Assembly (NCBI RefSeq): GCF_002950945.1 | Contig: NZ_CP012673.1 | Location: 10,368,501 to 10,432,500 of the forward strand | Source of the DNA: Sorangium cellulosum | GTDB lineage: Bacteria; Myxococcota_A; Polyangia; Polyangiales; Polyangiaceae | Direction of reading: 5' to 3' | DNA: 64,000 bases | Shown: in pieces, positions 39,986-49,713 of the stretch | Position numbering within the stretch: position 1 is the first letter of the stretch | Layout: every line of letters begins with the position of its first letter | The notes under the pieces: model-generated | The model's input: the letters and a program-made list of their open reading frames with translations, nothing else | Told to the model about the DNA's origin: nothing | Database searches by the model: none | Program-made: the position numbers and the translations under genes

Positions 39986-41491
39986 ATGTGGAAGCTGACG
40001 ATCGAGGACGACGAGGGGAAACAGACGGGGCTCCCCCTCGCCCATGAAGAGTACGCGCTCGGGCGCGGTGAATCGAACTCGATCCGGCTGACCGATCGCA
40101 ACGTCTCCCGGCGCCACGCGACGCTGGTCAAGAACGGCCAGGGCTGGGTCATCCGGGATCTCGACAGCTACAACGGCACGTACGTCAACGGCGCGCGCGT
40201 GAGCGGCGAGCAGCACCTGCGCCACGGCGATCTCGTGCAGCTCGGCGACTACCGGATCGAGCTCGTCGACGAGGCGCTCTCGTCGGCCGTCACGAGCCCC
40301 ACGCCGCCGCCCGGCGCCCGCGGCACGTCGCACCTGCCGCTCCACACCCGCCCGAACCGGCTCGTGATGGTGGTCGGCCCGACCCCCGGGGCGGAGTTCG
40401 CGCTCGAGGGCGAGCGCTTCACGATCGGTCGCTCCGAGGACGCGACGATCTCGATCAACCACAGCTCCGTGAGCCGGCTGCACGCGGAGCTCATCAGCCT
40501 GGGCAACGGCCGCTACGAGGTCGTCGACAAGCAGAGCGCGAACGGCGTGCGCATCAACGGCGTCGAGCTCAAGCGAGGCCTGCTCGAGGCGGGCGACGCG
40601 CTGGAGCTCGGCGACGTGCGGCTCCGCTTCGTGGCCGCGGGCAAGATCTTCCGCGCGGGGCCGGACGGCATGCCGAGCCTCTCCGGGGCGCCGGGCTCGT
40701 ACGGGAGCGTGGCCCCCGCCGTGCGGCCGTCGTCCGGGTCGCTCGGCGGCGCGAGCAAGGCGATGGGGATCCTCCTCGCGGCCTTCGTGATCGTCGCCAT
40801 CGGGGCGGTCGCGGTCACCCGCCTCCGCTCGGGCGCGCCGGCGACCGCGCCGGAGGCGCTGCCGGTCACCCCCGAGTCGGCGCGCCGCGACGCGGACGTG
40901 CTCGCGGCGGCGCAGGAGCGCTTCCAGGCCGGCGACGTCGACGCCGCGCACAGGCGGCTCCAGGAGATCCCCGAGGCGTCGACGCTGCGGGAGACGCAGC
41001 AGTTCAAGGACGTCGAGAAGCAGATCGAGGAGCGCTGGGCCGAGGGGATGTTCCAGCAGGTCGAGCGGGCCGGGACCGACGTCGAGAAGCTCGCGCTGCT
41101 CAACGAGATCGCCAAGACGACGAGCGTGCCGACGGCGCTCCGCGTGAAGGTGGCCGAGATGCGGCGGCAGATCGACCCCGACGCGCCGGAGCCGCCGCCC
41201 ACGCCGGACAACACGTCCGTGTTCTTCTCGCCCCCGGCGCCGGCCCCGGCGCCCCCGACGCCGCCCAAGCCGACGGAGACGGGCGCGGCGCCGTCGAGCT
41301 CACCGCTCTCTCCGCTGGATGCGAGCTCGTACCCGGCACAGCGAAAGCAGCTCGAGCCGAAAGTATGGGGCGGGAAAGCGTCGGCCAGCGAGATCAAGCT
41401 GCTGCGCGCGATCTGCATCCACCAGGGCGACGCGAGCTGCCGCGACAGGGCGAGCGCGGCGCTGGACAAGCTGGAGAAACGCCAGCCCTGA
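39986..41491 (+). CDS. Membrane protein with two FHA domains
   Basis: The 501-residue protein starts at ATG 39986. Two FHA (phosphothreonine-binding) domains are evident: residues about 20-85 (ALGRGESNSIRL, VSRRHATLVK, LDSYNGTYVNG) and about 145-210 (FTIGRSEDATISI, VSRLHAELIS, QSANGVRING). A single membrane segment follows at about 265 (LLAAFVIVAIGAVAV). The C-terminal part has helical repeats resembling TPRs and a Pro-rich linker. It may be a phospho-dependent adaptor for Ser/Thr kinases such as the nearby one. Confidence 0.85.
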   Translation: MWKLTIEDDEGKQTGLPLAHEEYALGRGESNSIRLTDRNVSRRHATLVKNGQGWVIRDLDSYNGTYVNGARVSGEQHLRHGDLVQLGDYRIELVDEALSSAVTSPTPPPGARGTSHLPLHTRPNRLVMVVGPTPGAEFALEGERFTIGRSEDATISINHSSVSRLHAELISLGNGRYEVVDKQSANGVRINGVELKRGLLEAGDALELGDVRLRFVAAGKIFRAGPDGMPSLSGAPGSYGSVAPAVRPSSGSLGGASKAMGILLAAFVIVAIGAVAVTRLRSGAPATAPEALPVTPESARRDADVLAAAQERFQAGDVDAAHRRLQEIPEASTLRETQQFKDVEKQIEERWAEGMFQQVERAGTDVEKLALLNEIAKTTSVPTALRVKVAEMRRQIDPDAPEPPPTPDNTSVFFSPPAPAPAPPTPPKPTETGAAPSSSPLSPLDASSYPAQRKQLEPKVWGGKASASEIKLLRAICIHQGDASCRDRASAALDKLEKRQP

Positions 41492-41536
41492 GCGGGCGTG
41501 GCACCTGGAGCGGCGCTTCCTGAGCCGCGCGCGACG

Positions 41537-43096
41537 ATGACCTCCACGAGCAGCCCCCACGACGGCCACGAGCCGCGCGCCGCGAGCGGGCGCGACGTTC
41601 CTCCCGCGGCGGGCGCCGGCGACGGGCGCGAGGGGCGCGGCGGGCCAACCAACTCGCCGCCGCGCAACGGGCTCACCTCGTCCGCCGCGCGGGCGATGGC
41701 GACGCTCGCGTTGCTCGTGCTGGTGCCCTACGTGCACCCGAGCCTGCGGCGGCTGCAGCTGCTCACGCCGCTGCCCGAGGGCGAGGGGCTCGTCGTGGTC
41801 GCGCCGCCGGCGCCGGCGGCGTCGGTCGGGGAGACGGCGCTCGTGGTGGAGACCACCGAGCAGGCGGAGCTGCGCCAGCCGGAGGAGGTCGCGCTGCCGC
41901 CCGCGGCCGCCGAGCTCGCGCCGGCCGCGGTCGCGTCGGAGGGCAAGCCGCCGCGCTCGATCGAGGACCCGAGCGGCCGCGCGATGGCGCCGTTCTTCCG
42001 GGCGCTCGCCGCGGTGGAGCGCAAGGAGCCGGGGTCGATCGCGCGCATCAGCTACTTCGGCGACTCGATCGTCGCGGGCGACTGGGTCACCTCGACGCTG
42101 CGGCGCCGGCTGCAGAAGCGGTTCGGCGACGCGGGCCACGGGTTCATGCTGATGGCCAACGCCTGGCCGGGCTATTTCCACAACGATGTCGTGCGCTTGG
42201 CCGGTCCCGGCTGGCAGGTGAGCCGCGTCGTGGGGCCCTTCGCGAAGGACGGGCTCTACGGCCTCGGCGGCGTCTCGTTCCGGGCGCAGGGCGCGGGGGT
42301 GTTCTCGCGCTTCGCGACGGCGAAGACCGGCAGCTTCGGCCGCGCCGTCTCGCGCTTCGCCGTCGACTACCTGAGGCACCCCGAGGGCGGCCGGATGGAG
42401 ATCAGGATCGACGGCGAGATCCGCGAGACGCTCGACACGCAGGCGGCCGAAGCCGCCTCGGCGATCGCGACGTACGAGGTCCCCGACGGGCCGCACGAGC
42501 TCGAGGTGCGCGCGCAGGGCCCGGGGGTGCGGGCGTTCGGCGTCTGGATGGAGCGGGACACGCCGGGGGTGGTGCTCGACGCGATCGGCATCCAGGGTTG
42601 CCGCATCCGCTTCCTGGACAAGAGCGACGACGCGCACTTCGCCGAGCAGCTGCGCGCCCGGAGCCCGGCGCTCACGGTGTTCCAGTACGGCATGAACGAG
42701 AGCGAGGACGGCGAGCTGTTCCCGCTCGATCAGGTCGAGTCGACGATGAAGGCGGTGCTCGACCAGGTGAAGGCGGCGCTGCCGGGGTCGTCGTGCCTGC
42801 TCGTCGGCCCGATGGACCGCGCGGACAAGAAGGGCGAGGGCTACCGGAGCCGCCCGGTGATCCCGAAGCTCTCGGCGATCCAGCGCCGGGTGGCCGCTCA
42901 GGTCGGCTGCGGCTACTTCGACACGTTCGGCGCGATGGGCGGCCCGGGCTCGATGGGCGTCTGGGTGCAGCGGGGGCTCGGCGGCGCCGATCTGGCGCAC
43001 CCGTCGGGCGCGGGGGCCGAGGTCATCGGCCGGTGGCTCTACCTCGCGCTGATGGAGGCCTACGAGGCCTGGAAGGCGGACCCGGCCCGGCCCTGA
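41537..43096 (+). CDS. SGNH/GDSL-like hydrolase, membrane-anchored
   Basis: The 519-residue protein has an N-terminal membrane segment near 55 (ATLALLVLVPYV) and an SGNH-fold domain from about 165. The SGNH nucleophile is in SYFGDSIVAGD (Ser177), the Asn in FQYGMNESEDG, and the Asp-His in ADLAHPSGAG. The arrangement fits the OAP/AlgX-like SGNH group that esterifies or deacetylates cell-surface polysaccharides. The long middle part (about 230-370) resembles the non-catalytic beta domain. It probably acts outside the inner membrane. Start ATG 41537; it follows the FHA gene by 45 bp and may be in the same operon. Confidence 0.8.
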   Translation: MTSTSSPHDGHEPRAASGRDVPPAAGAGDGREGRGGPTNSPPRNGLTSSAARAMATLALLVLVPYVHPSLRRLQLLTPLPEGEGLVVVAPPAPAASVGETALVVETTEQAELRQPEEVALPPAAAELAPAAVASEGKPPRSIEDPSGRAMAPFFRALAAVERKEPGSIARISYFGDSIVAGDWVTSTLRRRLQKRFGDAGHGFMLMANAWPGYFHNDVVRLAGPGWQVSRVVGPFAKDGLYGLGGVSFRAQGAGVFSRFATAKTGSFGRAVSRFAVDYLRHPEGGRMEIRIDGEIRETLDTQAAEAASAIATYEVPDGPHELEVRAQGPGVRAFGVWMERDTPGVVLDAIGIQGCRIRFLDKSDDAHFAEQLRARSPALTVFQYGMNESEDGELFPLDQVESTMKAVLDQVKAALPGSSCLLVGPMDRADKKGEGYRSRPVIPKLSAIQRRVAAQVGCGYFDTFGAMGGPGSMGVWVQRGLGGADLAHPSGAGAEVIGRWLYLALMEAYEAWKADPARP

Positions 43097-43098
43097 CG

Positions 43099-44739
43099 TC
43101 ACGCGGCCTTCAGCGCGTCGACCTCCGGCTCGTCCTCCGTCCGGCGCCGGTGCTCGCGGGCGATGCCGACGACGACGCCGAGCCAGACCACCGCGAGCGC
43201 GAGGTTGATCATCGCGAAGTGGCGGGTGGAGAGCGCGAGCAGGTTGCCGGCGATCACGACGGCGGCGGCGAGCACGTCGCCCGCGCGGACGACGAAGGTG
43301 TCGATGGCCGCCTTGGCGCTGTACTTGGCGTCGCGGCCGACCGGCAGGAAGAGCGCCTGGCGGGCCGTGTTCTGGACGGAGTAGTCGGTGCTGTTCTCGG
43401 CGACCTTCGCGACGCGCACGACGGCGAGCACCGGCAGCACGGCGAGGGACGCATAGCCGAGCAGGGCGATGCTCGGGAGGATGAACAGGGCGAACCGCAC
43501 GCCGAGGTACTTGAAGATGCGGGAGACCAGGAAGAGCTGGAGGAGGACGCCGAAGGTGTTCACCCAGTAGAAGAAGTCTCCCTTGAACGTGCCGATGACG
43601 GCGCCGAGGGCGGCCTTCTTCCCCGCCTCGGTGCGCGGGTGGACGAGCCCCTTCTCCGCGTTCTCGACGATCTTGCCGCCTGCCTCGACGTCGAACGCGC
43701 CGCCCCTTTCGGCGGCGATCTTCCCCTCGAGCAGGCGCGACGCCCCGGGATCGACGAGGTAGACCGGCGCGCCCGCCGCGAGCGGCGCGCCCGGCGCCGC
43801 GCCGCTCGCGGCGGCGGGCGCGGGCGCCGGCTCGCCTGGGCCGCCGCCGGCCGGGGTGAGCGCGCTGGTGGCGGACTCGATCAGGGTGCGATCGAGGATG
43901 TACTCGCCGGTCGAGTTGACCCAGTTGAGGACGAGCGTGAGGCCGGCGATGAGCAGGAGATACCGGTCGCGGGCGATCAGGCCGAAGCCCCCGGCGGCGC
44001 CGCCGGGCGGCGCGTCGGCCTTGGCCGCGGCGGCGCCCGCGCCCGCGCCCGCGCGCGCGAGCTCGTGGCGGTGGACGAGGCGGGTGAGCCAGAGGCAGAC
44101 GAGCAGCACGCCCGCCGCGAGCAGCATCATGTTGTAGGGCCCGATAGGCACGTAGACGCGCTTCGCGATCTGCGCGCCGAGCATGGCGCCGAGCGAGCTG
44201 CCGATACCGACGATCGCGAAGAGCCGTTTGCCCTGCTCCGGCGTGTAAACGTCGTTGGCGAACGACCAGAACTGGGCGATCACCGTGAGGTTGAAGCAGC
44301 CCACCCAGAGGTAGAAGGGCACCCCGAGGGGGACGCCGAGGCGCGCGAGGAAGAAGAAGAGGACCAGGTTCCCCGCGAAGAAGAGCGTCAGCGCGGTCGT
44401 GAGCTGCATGCGCCCGAAGCGCCGGGCCATCGCGCCGTAGGCGCGGACCACGCCGACGAGCAGCAGCGCCTGGCCTGCCGACGCGTAGGCCTTCACCTCG
44501 GGGCCGTCGAGGTCGAGCCGATGGCCGCCGATCTCGAGTCCGCCGCCCGCCAGGATCAGCGGCTCGCGCACGACCTTGAGGAGATAATACCCGGTGAGCA
44601 GCAGGAAGACGTTCAGCGTGAGGACGAGGACGCTGAAGGCCTCGCGCGGCCTCACCTCGGCGAAGATCGACAGCAGCCTGTGGAGCGGCCCTCGCGCCGC
44701 GGTCTCGTTCTCACCTGTGCTCGCCACGCGCCGCTCCAT
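43099..44739 (-). CDS. ATP/ADP translocase-type (NTT/TlcC) transporter
   Basis: The 546-residue protein has about eleven membrane segments and matches the NTT/Tlc family. Marks are FLLLTGYYLLKVVREPLIL, FYLWVGCFNLTVIAQFWSFANDVY, GKRLFAIVGIGSSLGAMLGA, and ENSTDYSVQNTARQALFLPVGRDAKYSAKA. The NTT family is best known from Rickettsia, Chlamydia and plastids but has free-living relatives with unproven substrates. A loop insert of about 110 residues between the two halves is Ala/Pro/Gly-rich. Start ATG 44739 is not supported by a strong ribosome site. It is convergent with the SGNH gene. Confidence 0.85.
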   Translation of the reverse strand: MERRVASTGENETAARGPLHRLLSIFAEVRPREAFSVLVLTLNVFLLLTGYYLLKVVREPLILAGGGLEIGGHRLDLDGPEVKAYASAGQALLLVGVVRAYGAMARRFGRMQLTTALTLFFAGNLVLFFFLARLGVPLGVPFYLWVGCFNLTVIAQFWSFANDVYTPEQGKRLFAIVGIGSSLGAMLGAQIAKRVYVPIGPYNMMLLAAGVLLVCLWLTRLVHRHELARAGAGAGAAAAKADAPPGGAAGGFGLIARDRYLLLIAGLTLVLNWVNSTGEYILDRTLIESATSALTPAGGGPGEPAPAPAAASGAAPGAPLAAGAPVYLVDPGASRLLEGKIAAERGGAFDVEAGGKIVENAEKGLVHPRTEAGKKAALGAVIGTFKGDFFYWVNTFGVLLQLFLVSRIFKYLGVRFALFILPSIALLGYASLAVLPVLAVVRVAKVAENSTDYSVQNTARQALFLPVGRDAKYSAKAAIDTFVVRAGDVLAAAVVIAGNLLALSTRHFAMINLALAVVWLGVVVGIAREHRRRTEDEPEVDALKAA

Positions 44740-44992
44740 CCCGGGAAGACCGCCGATCAGGCGGCACCGGATCAGGACCGATGCCCGAGCGCGGGAGGCT
44801 ATCGGGCCTGCTCGCGGCCGGCAACCTCCCTCGGGGCGCCTCGTGGTGTGAAGCCGCGCACACGGGTTCGCGCTGGTCGACGGCCGCGTCGCCGCTCGGA
44901 GAGGCGCGGAGAGGCGGCCGCGCGTGCGTCGGCGCGCGCGCGTGCGCGCCGGCGCCGCGCAGACAAAAGCCGCCTGGGTCGGGAACTCCGCT

Positions 44993-46612
44993 ATGCTCGC
45001 GCGCCGCGGCGTGGTGGCGTGCGGGAGACGAGGCGGATTGGGCACGAACGAGAAGGGATCGAGGCGCGCGCTTGGCACGTTCTTCCGGCGGCGCGCGGCC
45101 TGGCTCGCGGGCTGCTCCCTGCTGCTGTCCGCCGACGCGCTGGCCGCGCCGCAGCCCGCGGCCGGCGCTCCGGGTGCCGCGCCCAGGGCGCCGCGCCCGC
45201 CTGCGGTGGACACGCCTGCGCCGGCCGCGGCGCCCTCGGCGGCGCCGGCAGCAGCGGTGCCGCAGGCCGCGGCGCCTTCGCCGGCGGCCGCTCCTCCCGT
45301 CGCGGCGCCGGCGCCGGCGCGCCCTCCCGCTGCGGCGTCACGGGACCAGCCGCCGAGCCCCAGGCGCCCTTTGCCGGACTACGACGGTCGCGCGGAGGCG
45401 CCGAAGACCGCCGGTGACGCGCTGCTCTGGGTGCCGCGCGTCGTGTTCTTCCCGGCCTATGTCGTCCACGAGTACGTGCTCCGGCGGCCGCTCGGTTATC
45501 TCACCATCAAGGCGGAGCGGGGCGAGTGGATCCAGGATCTGAAGGACATCTTCACCTTCGGCGAGAACAACGGGATTGGCGTCATCCCGACGGCGCTCTT
45601 CGACTTCGGCTTTCGCGCGAGCGTCGGAGTGTACTTCTTCTATGATGATTTCCTCTTCCGCGGCAACGAGCTCCGCGTGCATGGCGCCACGGGCGGCGTC
45701 GACTGGCTGAGGCTCACGGTCGCCGATCGCATCCCGGTGGACGAGCGCGCGCACGTGAAGCTCCGCGCGGAGGCCGGCACGCGGCCCGACTGGCTGTTTT
45801 CCGGGATCGGGCCGAGATCGCTGGATCGCGACTCTGCCCGCTACGGCGCCCGCAACCTCGAGGCGGGGGCGACGTTCCACGCGGATTTCGGCACGTTCAG
45901 CTTCGTCGAGTCGTATACCGGTGTGAAGGACGTCGTGTTCGACGACATCTGCTGTGAGCCGACGGTCTCATGGCGGGTCGCGAACGGCCGTTATCCGTTG
46001 CCGCCCTCGTTCGACACGGGGTACACGGCCTACCGGCTCGGGGGCCGGCTCGCGCTCGACTCGCGACGGCCCCGCCCGGCGCCGGGGCACGGCGTCCGGC
46101 TGGAGGTGTTCGGGGAGCACGCCTCCGATCTCAAGCGTCCGCTGGAGAGCCGGTGGGCCCGTTACGGCGGCTCGCTGGGCGGGTTCGTCGACGTCACCGG
46201 GCACGACCGGATCGTGAGCCTGACCCTCACGGCGGCGTTCGCCGATCCGCTCGGCGCCGCGGAGGTCCCGTTCACCGAGCTCGCCGTGCTCGGCGGCGAC
46301 GCGCCGCTGCGGGGTTTCCGCGAGGGGCGCCTGCACGGGCGGAGCGCCGCGGCCGCGACGCTGGCGTACCGCTGGCCGATCTGGGCGTTCCTCGACGGCA
46401 CGACGCAGGTCGCCGTCGGCAACGTGTTCGGCGAGCACCTCCGCGACGTCGAGCTCGACCTGATGCGCCTGTCGTTCGTGGTCGGCTTCCGCGCGAGCAG
46501 CTCGCGCGACCACTCCTTCGACCTCCTGGTCGGCTCGGCGACCGAGACCTTCGAGCAGGGAGCCGGCCTCGAAGAGCTGCGCCTCATGATCGGCGCCAGC
46601 CGCGGCTTCTGA
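44993..46612 (+). CDS. Omp85/BamA-like outer-membrane beta-barrel protein
   Basis: The 539-residue product has a signal peptide (the hydrophobic SRRALGTFFRRRAAWLAGCS...ADALA region), a long Ala/Pro linker, and then a beta-barrel region. The motif LGGDAPLRGFREGRL is the conserved L6-loop (VRGF-type) of Omp85 proteins. A TTG at 45038 with a purine-rich GAGGCGGA ahead would give a more typical signal peptide and is a serious alternative to ATG 44993. The N-terminal POTRA arrays of BamA are not visible, so it may be a shorter relative. Confidence 0.7.
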   Translation: MLARRGVVACGRRGGLGTNEKGSRRALGTFFRRRAAWLAGCSLLLSADALAAPQPAAGAPGAAPRAPRPPAVDTPAPAAAPSAAPAAAVPQAAAPSPAAAPPVAAPAPARPPAAASRDQPPSPRRPLPDYDGRAEAPKTAGDALLWVPRVVFFPAYVVHEYVLRRPLGYLTIKAERGEWIQDLKDIFTFGENNGIGVIPTALFDFGFRASVGVYFFYDDFLFRGNELRVHGATGGVDWLRLTVADRIPVDERAHVKLRAEAGTRPDWLFSGIGPRSLDRDSARYGARNLEAGATFHADFGTFSFVESYTGVKDVVFDDICCEPTVSWRVANGRYPLPPSFDTGYTAYRLGGRLALDSRRPRPAPGHGVRLEVFGEHASDLKRPLESRWARYGGSLGGFVDVTGHDRIVSLTLTAAFADPLGAAEVPFTELAVLGGDAPLRGFREGRLHGRSAAAATLAYRWPIWAFLDGTTQVAVGNVFGEHLRDVELDLMRLSFVVGFRASSSRDHSFDLLVGSATETFEQGAGLEELRLMIGASRGF

Positions 46613-46615
46613 GCG

Positions 46616-46738
46616 AGCGGCGGTCACCCGCTTCGGATACGGGCCCATCTCGACGTTTTCGGTGCTCAGCGCACAGGAGTGCGCTTGCGCGCCGAAAACG
46701 CCGATCTGGGCCCGTCTCCTGTGCGGGTGACCGCCGCT
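46616..46738. repeat. 123-bp imperfect palindrome between convergent genes
   Basis: The arms 46616-46662 and 46692-46738 match as reverse complements in about 38 of 47 positions, including perfect AGCGGCGGTCACCCGC and CGTTTTCGG ends and a perfect ACGGGCCCA block. The centre contains a smaller GCGCAC/GTGCGC pairing. It fills almost the whole gap between the Omp85-like gene and the convergent lipoprotein gene, so a terminator or MITE-like element fits. Confidence 0.75.
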
Positions 46739-46762
46739 CGGCGGCGCGGAGCGGGGCGGGAC

Positions 46763-48556
46763 TCAGTTGGGCGGGGACGGGTCGTCGGGGCGCTCGAGGC
46801 CGACGAGCTTGTAGCCGCGGCGGGGGCCGAGGTCGTAGAGATGGGCGCGCAGGGGGCCGGGGGCGTGGCCGTTCAGGAGGTCGACGATGACGTAACGCGA
46901 GGGCGCGTCGTCGGGCGCGCCGGCGTCCGCGGCGATGTGCGGGAGCGAGACGCAGACGCGGCCGTCCGGCGAGGGACGCACGGCGGGTCCGGGGCGCGGG
47001 GAGAGCGCCTCGCCGGCGTAGATCGCGGCGGTGTAACGGAGGTCCTGCGCGCGGGCGACGCCGGTGCGCCGCGCGAGGTCGACGCCGCACAGCTCCGCCG
47101 GCGCGGCCAGGGCGACGTCGGCGATCGGCGACAGGCGGGTGAGATAACGCGCCATGATCGCGCGGTGCCGCTGGAGGAGCTTGTCGACGAGGAAGGTGGT
47201 GTGGCGCGGCGCGGTGAAATCGCCGGCCCGCACCGCGGCCTCGACGAGCTCCGGCGTGAAGCGCGCGAGGGTCCGGGCGGCCCAGGCGCCATCGAGCTCG
47301 GTCATCCGCATGAAGGCCGGGTTGGGGTAGCCGCCGCGCCAGAGCTCCGGCCGGAAGTCGCGGTCGCTGAAGAAGCCGAAGATGTCGCCCTGCGGGTCGC
47401 GGGCCGCGCGGTCCCAGGGCCGCTCGACCACGCCGAAGGTGACGAAGTCGAGGAGCGCGTACTCGGCGTCGAAGTAGTAGGCGTGTCCGAGGCGCCTCGA
47501 GATCTCCTCCCACTCCCACTCGCTGCCGAAGCAGTCGCCGAGATCGATGTAGTAGTGGCGCACGTGGCCTGGCGAGGAGTCCTTGTCGTCCTCGTCCTCG
47601 GCGAGCCAGACGTCCATCGAGTTCTGCTCGCGCGAGTCGAAGTGGTTGAGCCACGCGGCGAGCAGGCGCCCGCCGCGCAGGTCGCGCCGGTCCTGGTGCG
47701 GGATGACGTCGTTCGGGTCGTCGTCCCGGGTGCCCTCGTACTGGAAGGGGCCGATGGCGCGGCCCGGGAGCCAGCGCGAGGCGACCATGCGGACGCGGTC
47801 GCCGCGCCGCGAGGCCTTGGCGAGCAGCGCGTCGAGCGCCGCCTGGTCGAAGGGCCGGGAGATGCCGCTGTTGTCGGTCACCTTGAGCCCCGGCGAGAGC
47901 TTGAGGACCGACGGCCTGAGGTAAACGACGGAGTCGCACGGCGCCCAGAAGCCGGCGGCGTGGTAGAAGCGCGCCGCGATCGAGGTCGCCCCGGTCGCCC
48001 GCTCGGGCTGCTCCGCGGGGTCCGCCTTGAGCATGAACTTGCCGACGCCCTCGACGTTGACCCGGAAGCCGGGGTTCGCGCCGTTCGGCTTGCCCATGTC
48101 GATGACCCAGGACCCGTCCGGCGCCTCGGGGTCCAGCGTCTTGTCGCCGCACGGCCCGCGGACGAGCTCCTCCGCGGACATCGGCTTCTTCCCGATCCGG
48201 TTCGTGAACCAGCTCGAGTCCGGCACCTCGTCGACGCTGTTGACGTTGACCGACTCCCCACCTGGGTTGACCGCAAAGAACTGCGACACCGGCCGGAACA
48301 TGGTGTTGTTGGCGGCGTCCCACGCGAACGACGACACGTACGGCTCGGGCGTGCAGAGGCGGTGCTGCGGGTCGTCTTTCGGCGCCTCGGGGTCCGGCTT
48401 GCAGGGCACGGAGACGGGGGTGAGATCGGCGTCGCGCCAGAGGGGGTCGCGGAGGGGGAACCGGCGCACGCCGTCGCTGCAGGCCGCGCCGAGCAGGGCG
48501 AGCAGCGGGAGCAGCGGGAGCAGCGGGAGCGCGCAGGAGGGCGGCGCCTTGAGCAT
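46763..48556 (-). CDS. Hypothetical lipoprotein
   Basis: The 597-residue protein has a lipoprotein signal (LPLLPLLPLLALLGAACSDG), so it is probably outer-membrane or periplasmic. The mature part includes SSWFTNRIGKKPMS, FRVNVEGVGKFMLKADPAEQPE, YIDLGDCFGSEWEWEEISR and a C-terminal YVIVDLLNGHAPG. The FMLKADP segment and the later GDCFG recall kinase-like folds of CotH/HipA type, but I cannot confirm any conserved catalytic set. I do not recognise the family. It begins a two-gene unit with no clear link to the lipase next to it. Confidence 0.7.
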   Translation of the reverse strand: MLKAPPSCALPLLPLLPLLALLGAACSDGVRRFPLRDPLWRDADLTPVSVPCKPDPEAPKDDPQHRLCTPEPYVSSFAWDAANNTMFRPVSQFFAVNPGGESVNVNSVDEVPDSSWFTNRIGKKPMSAEELVRGPCGDKTLDPEAPDGSWVIDMGKPNGANPGFRVNVEGVGKFMLKADPAEQPERATGATSIAARFYHAAGFWAPCDSVVYLRPSVLKLSPGLKVTDNSGISRPFDQAALDALLAKASRRGDRVRMVASRWLPGRAIGPFQYEGTRDDDPNDVIPHQDRRDLRGGRLLAAWLNHFDSREQNSMDVWLAEDEDDKDSSPGHVRHYYIDLGDCFGSEWEWEEISRRLGHAYYFDAEYALLDFVTFGVVERPWDRAARDPQGDIFGFFSDRDFRPELWRGGYPNPAFMRMTELDGAWAARTLARFTPELVEAAVRAGDFTAPRHTTFLVDKLLQRHRAIMARYLTRLSPIADVALAAPAELCGVDLARRTGVARAQDLRYTAAIYAGEALSPRPGPAVRPSPDGRVCVSLPHIAADAGAPDDAPSRYVIVDLLNGHAPGPLRAHLYDLGPRRGYKLVGLERPDDPSPPN

Positions 48557-48636
48557 CGGCGGGGGATGGTACTGGACGGGATGCCGCGCGGGGACGGATT
48601 TCTGCGACGGGGGCGCCGGACGAGCCCGGGGGCGCG

Positions 48637-49713
48637 TCAGAGCCCTTCTTGCCGGAGCCGCTCGATCACGGAGCGATAGAAGTCGATATAGAGCCAGGTG
48701 TTCCCCTCGCCCGGGCTCTGCCCGAAGAGCTGGCCGATCTCGTCGAAGTGGTCGGCCGGCAGGCAGCCCCAGAAGCGCCCCCACCGCGTGTCCCGCGCGC
48801 GCACCATCCCGTCGTTCGGGATCGACTCGCCGAAGCCGCCGTCGAGGATGGTCTCGGTGAGCGAGAGCAGCGGGTGCACCGGGTCGAAGCCCTCGTCGAA
48901 CTGCGCGACGAAGGGCACCGTGTCGATCGTCTTGCAGTCGCTGCCTCCGGCGGCGCGGTCGGTGCGGCCGCCGAAGGAGGCGTAGAACACCCCGGGCGCG
49001 TCGGTGTACCGCGCGTTGAACTCCGCGATGCCCGGCGACGAGAACTGCTCGAGCGACGCGAACACGCTCGTCTCGTTGCCGATCTGATCGTAGAGCGGCG
49101 CGCCGATCGCGTTGAGCAGGTCGTCGAGCACGTCCTGCAGGCTGTCGTGCGCGACGAGCTGGAGCGCGATGTCGGCGATCATCGAGCCCTGGTGGGGCGT
49201 CGCGACGGTGACGACGGAGGCGACGAGATCGGGCCGCTCGTGCGCGACGACGCGCGCGTCGAGGCCCCCCTGCGAGTGGGCGATGAGGTTCACCTTCTCG
49301 TGCCCCGTCACGGCGAGGATCTCCTCGATCCGCGCGAGCAGCTGGGCCCCGCGGTGCGTGGAGCTGTTGAACGGGTCGACGGCGGGGGTGTAGACGACCT
49401 CCCCGCCCTCGGCGAGGGTGTATTTGACGTTGTAGAAATAGGAGTTGTACCCCGCGCCCGCGAAGTCCTCGAAGCCGAAGAAGCCGTGAGCGAGCACGAT
49501 GGGATACGGCGGCCCGAGCTTCCCGGAAGGCCAGCCGCCGCCGCCGCTGCCCGAGCCGTCCGAGGACCCCGGAGCCCCCGTCCACACGCCCGAGGCGGAG
49601 CTGCCGCCCGCGCCCGTGATCACGTCGCCCGTGCCCCACGGATCGAGCTGCTCCTCCGCGGCGCCGCACCCGGCGAGCAGCGCCGAGGCGGCGAGCAGCG
49701 CACAGGCGCCCAT
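48637..49713 (-). CDS. Triacylglycerol lipase-like lipoprotein
   Basis: The 358-residue product has a lipoprotein signal (LLAASALLAGCGAAE). The mature region is a lipase: oxyanion segment IVLAHGFFGFEDF, nucleophile elbow IAHSQGG near 147, acid and His candidates PNDGMVRARD and LPADHFDEIG. This set fits the Burkholderia/Pseudomonas-type (family I.1/I.2) lipases, which normally need a foldase; none is adjacent. The start at 49713 is placed before the signal peptide, with AGGGGG four bases ahead; the frame is open upstream with low-complexity Ser residues. Confidence 0.83.
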   Translation of the reverse strand: MGACALLAASALLAGCGAAEEQLDPWGTGDVITGAGGSSASGVWTGAPGSSDGSGSGGGGWPSGKLGPPYPIVLAHGFFGFEDFAGAGYNSYFYNVKYTLAEGGEVVYTPAVDPFNSSTHRGAQLLARIEEILAVTGHEKVNLIAHSQGGLDARVVAHERPDLVASVVTVATPHQGSMIADIALQLVAHDSLQDVLDDLLNAIGAPLYDQIGNETSVFASLEQFSSPGIAEFNARYTDAPGVFYASFGGRTDRAAGGSDCKTIDTVPFVAQFDEGFDPVHPLLSLTETILDGGFGESIPNDGMVRARDTRWGRFWGCLPADHFDEIGQLFGQSPGEGNTWLYIDFYRSVIERLRQEGL

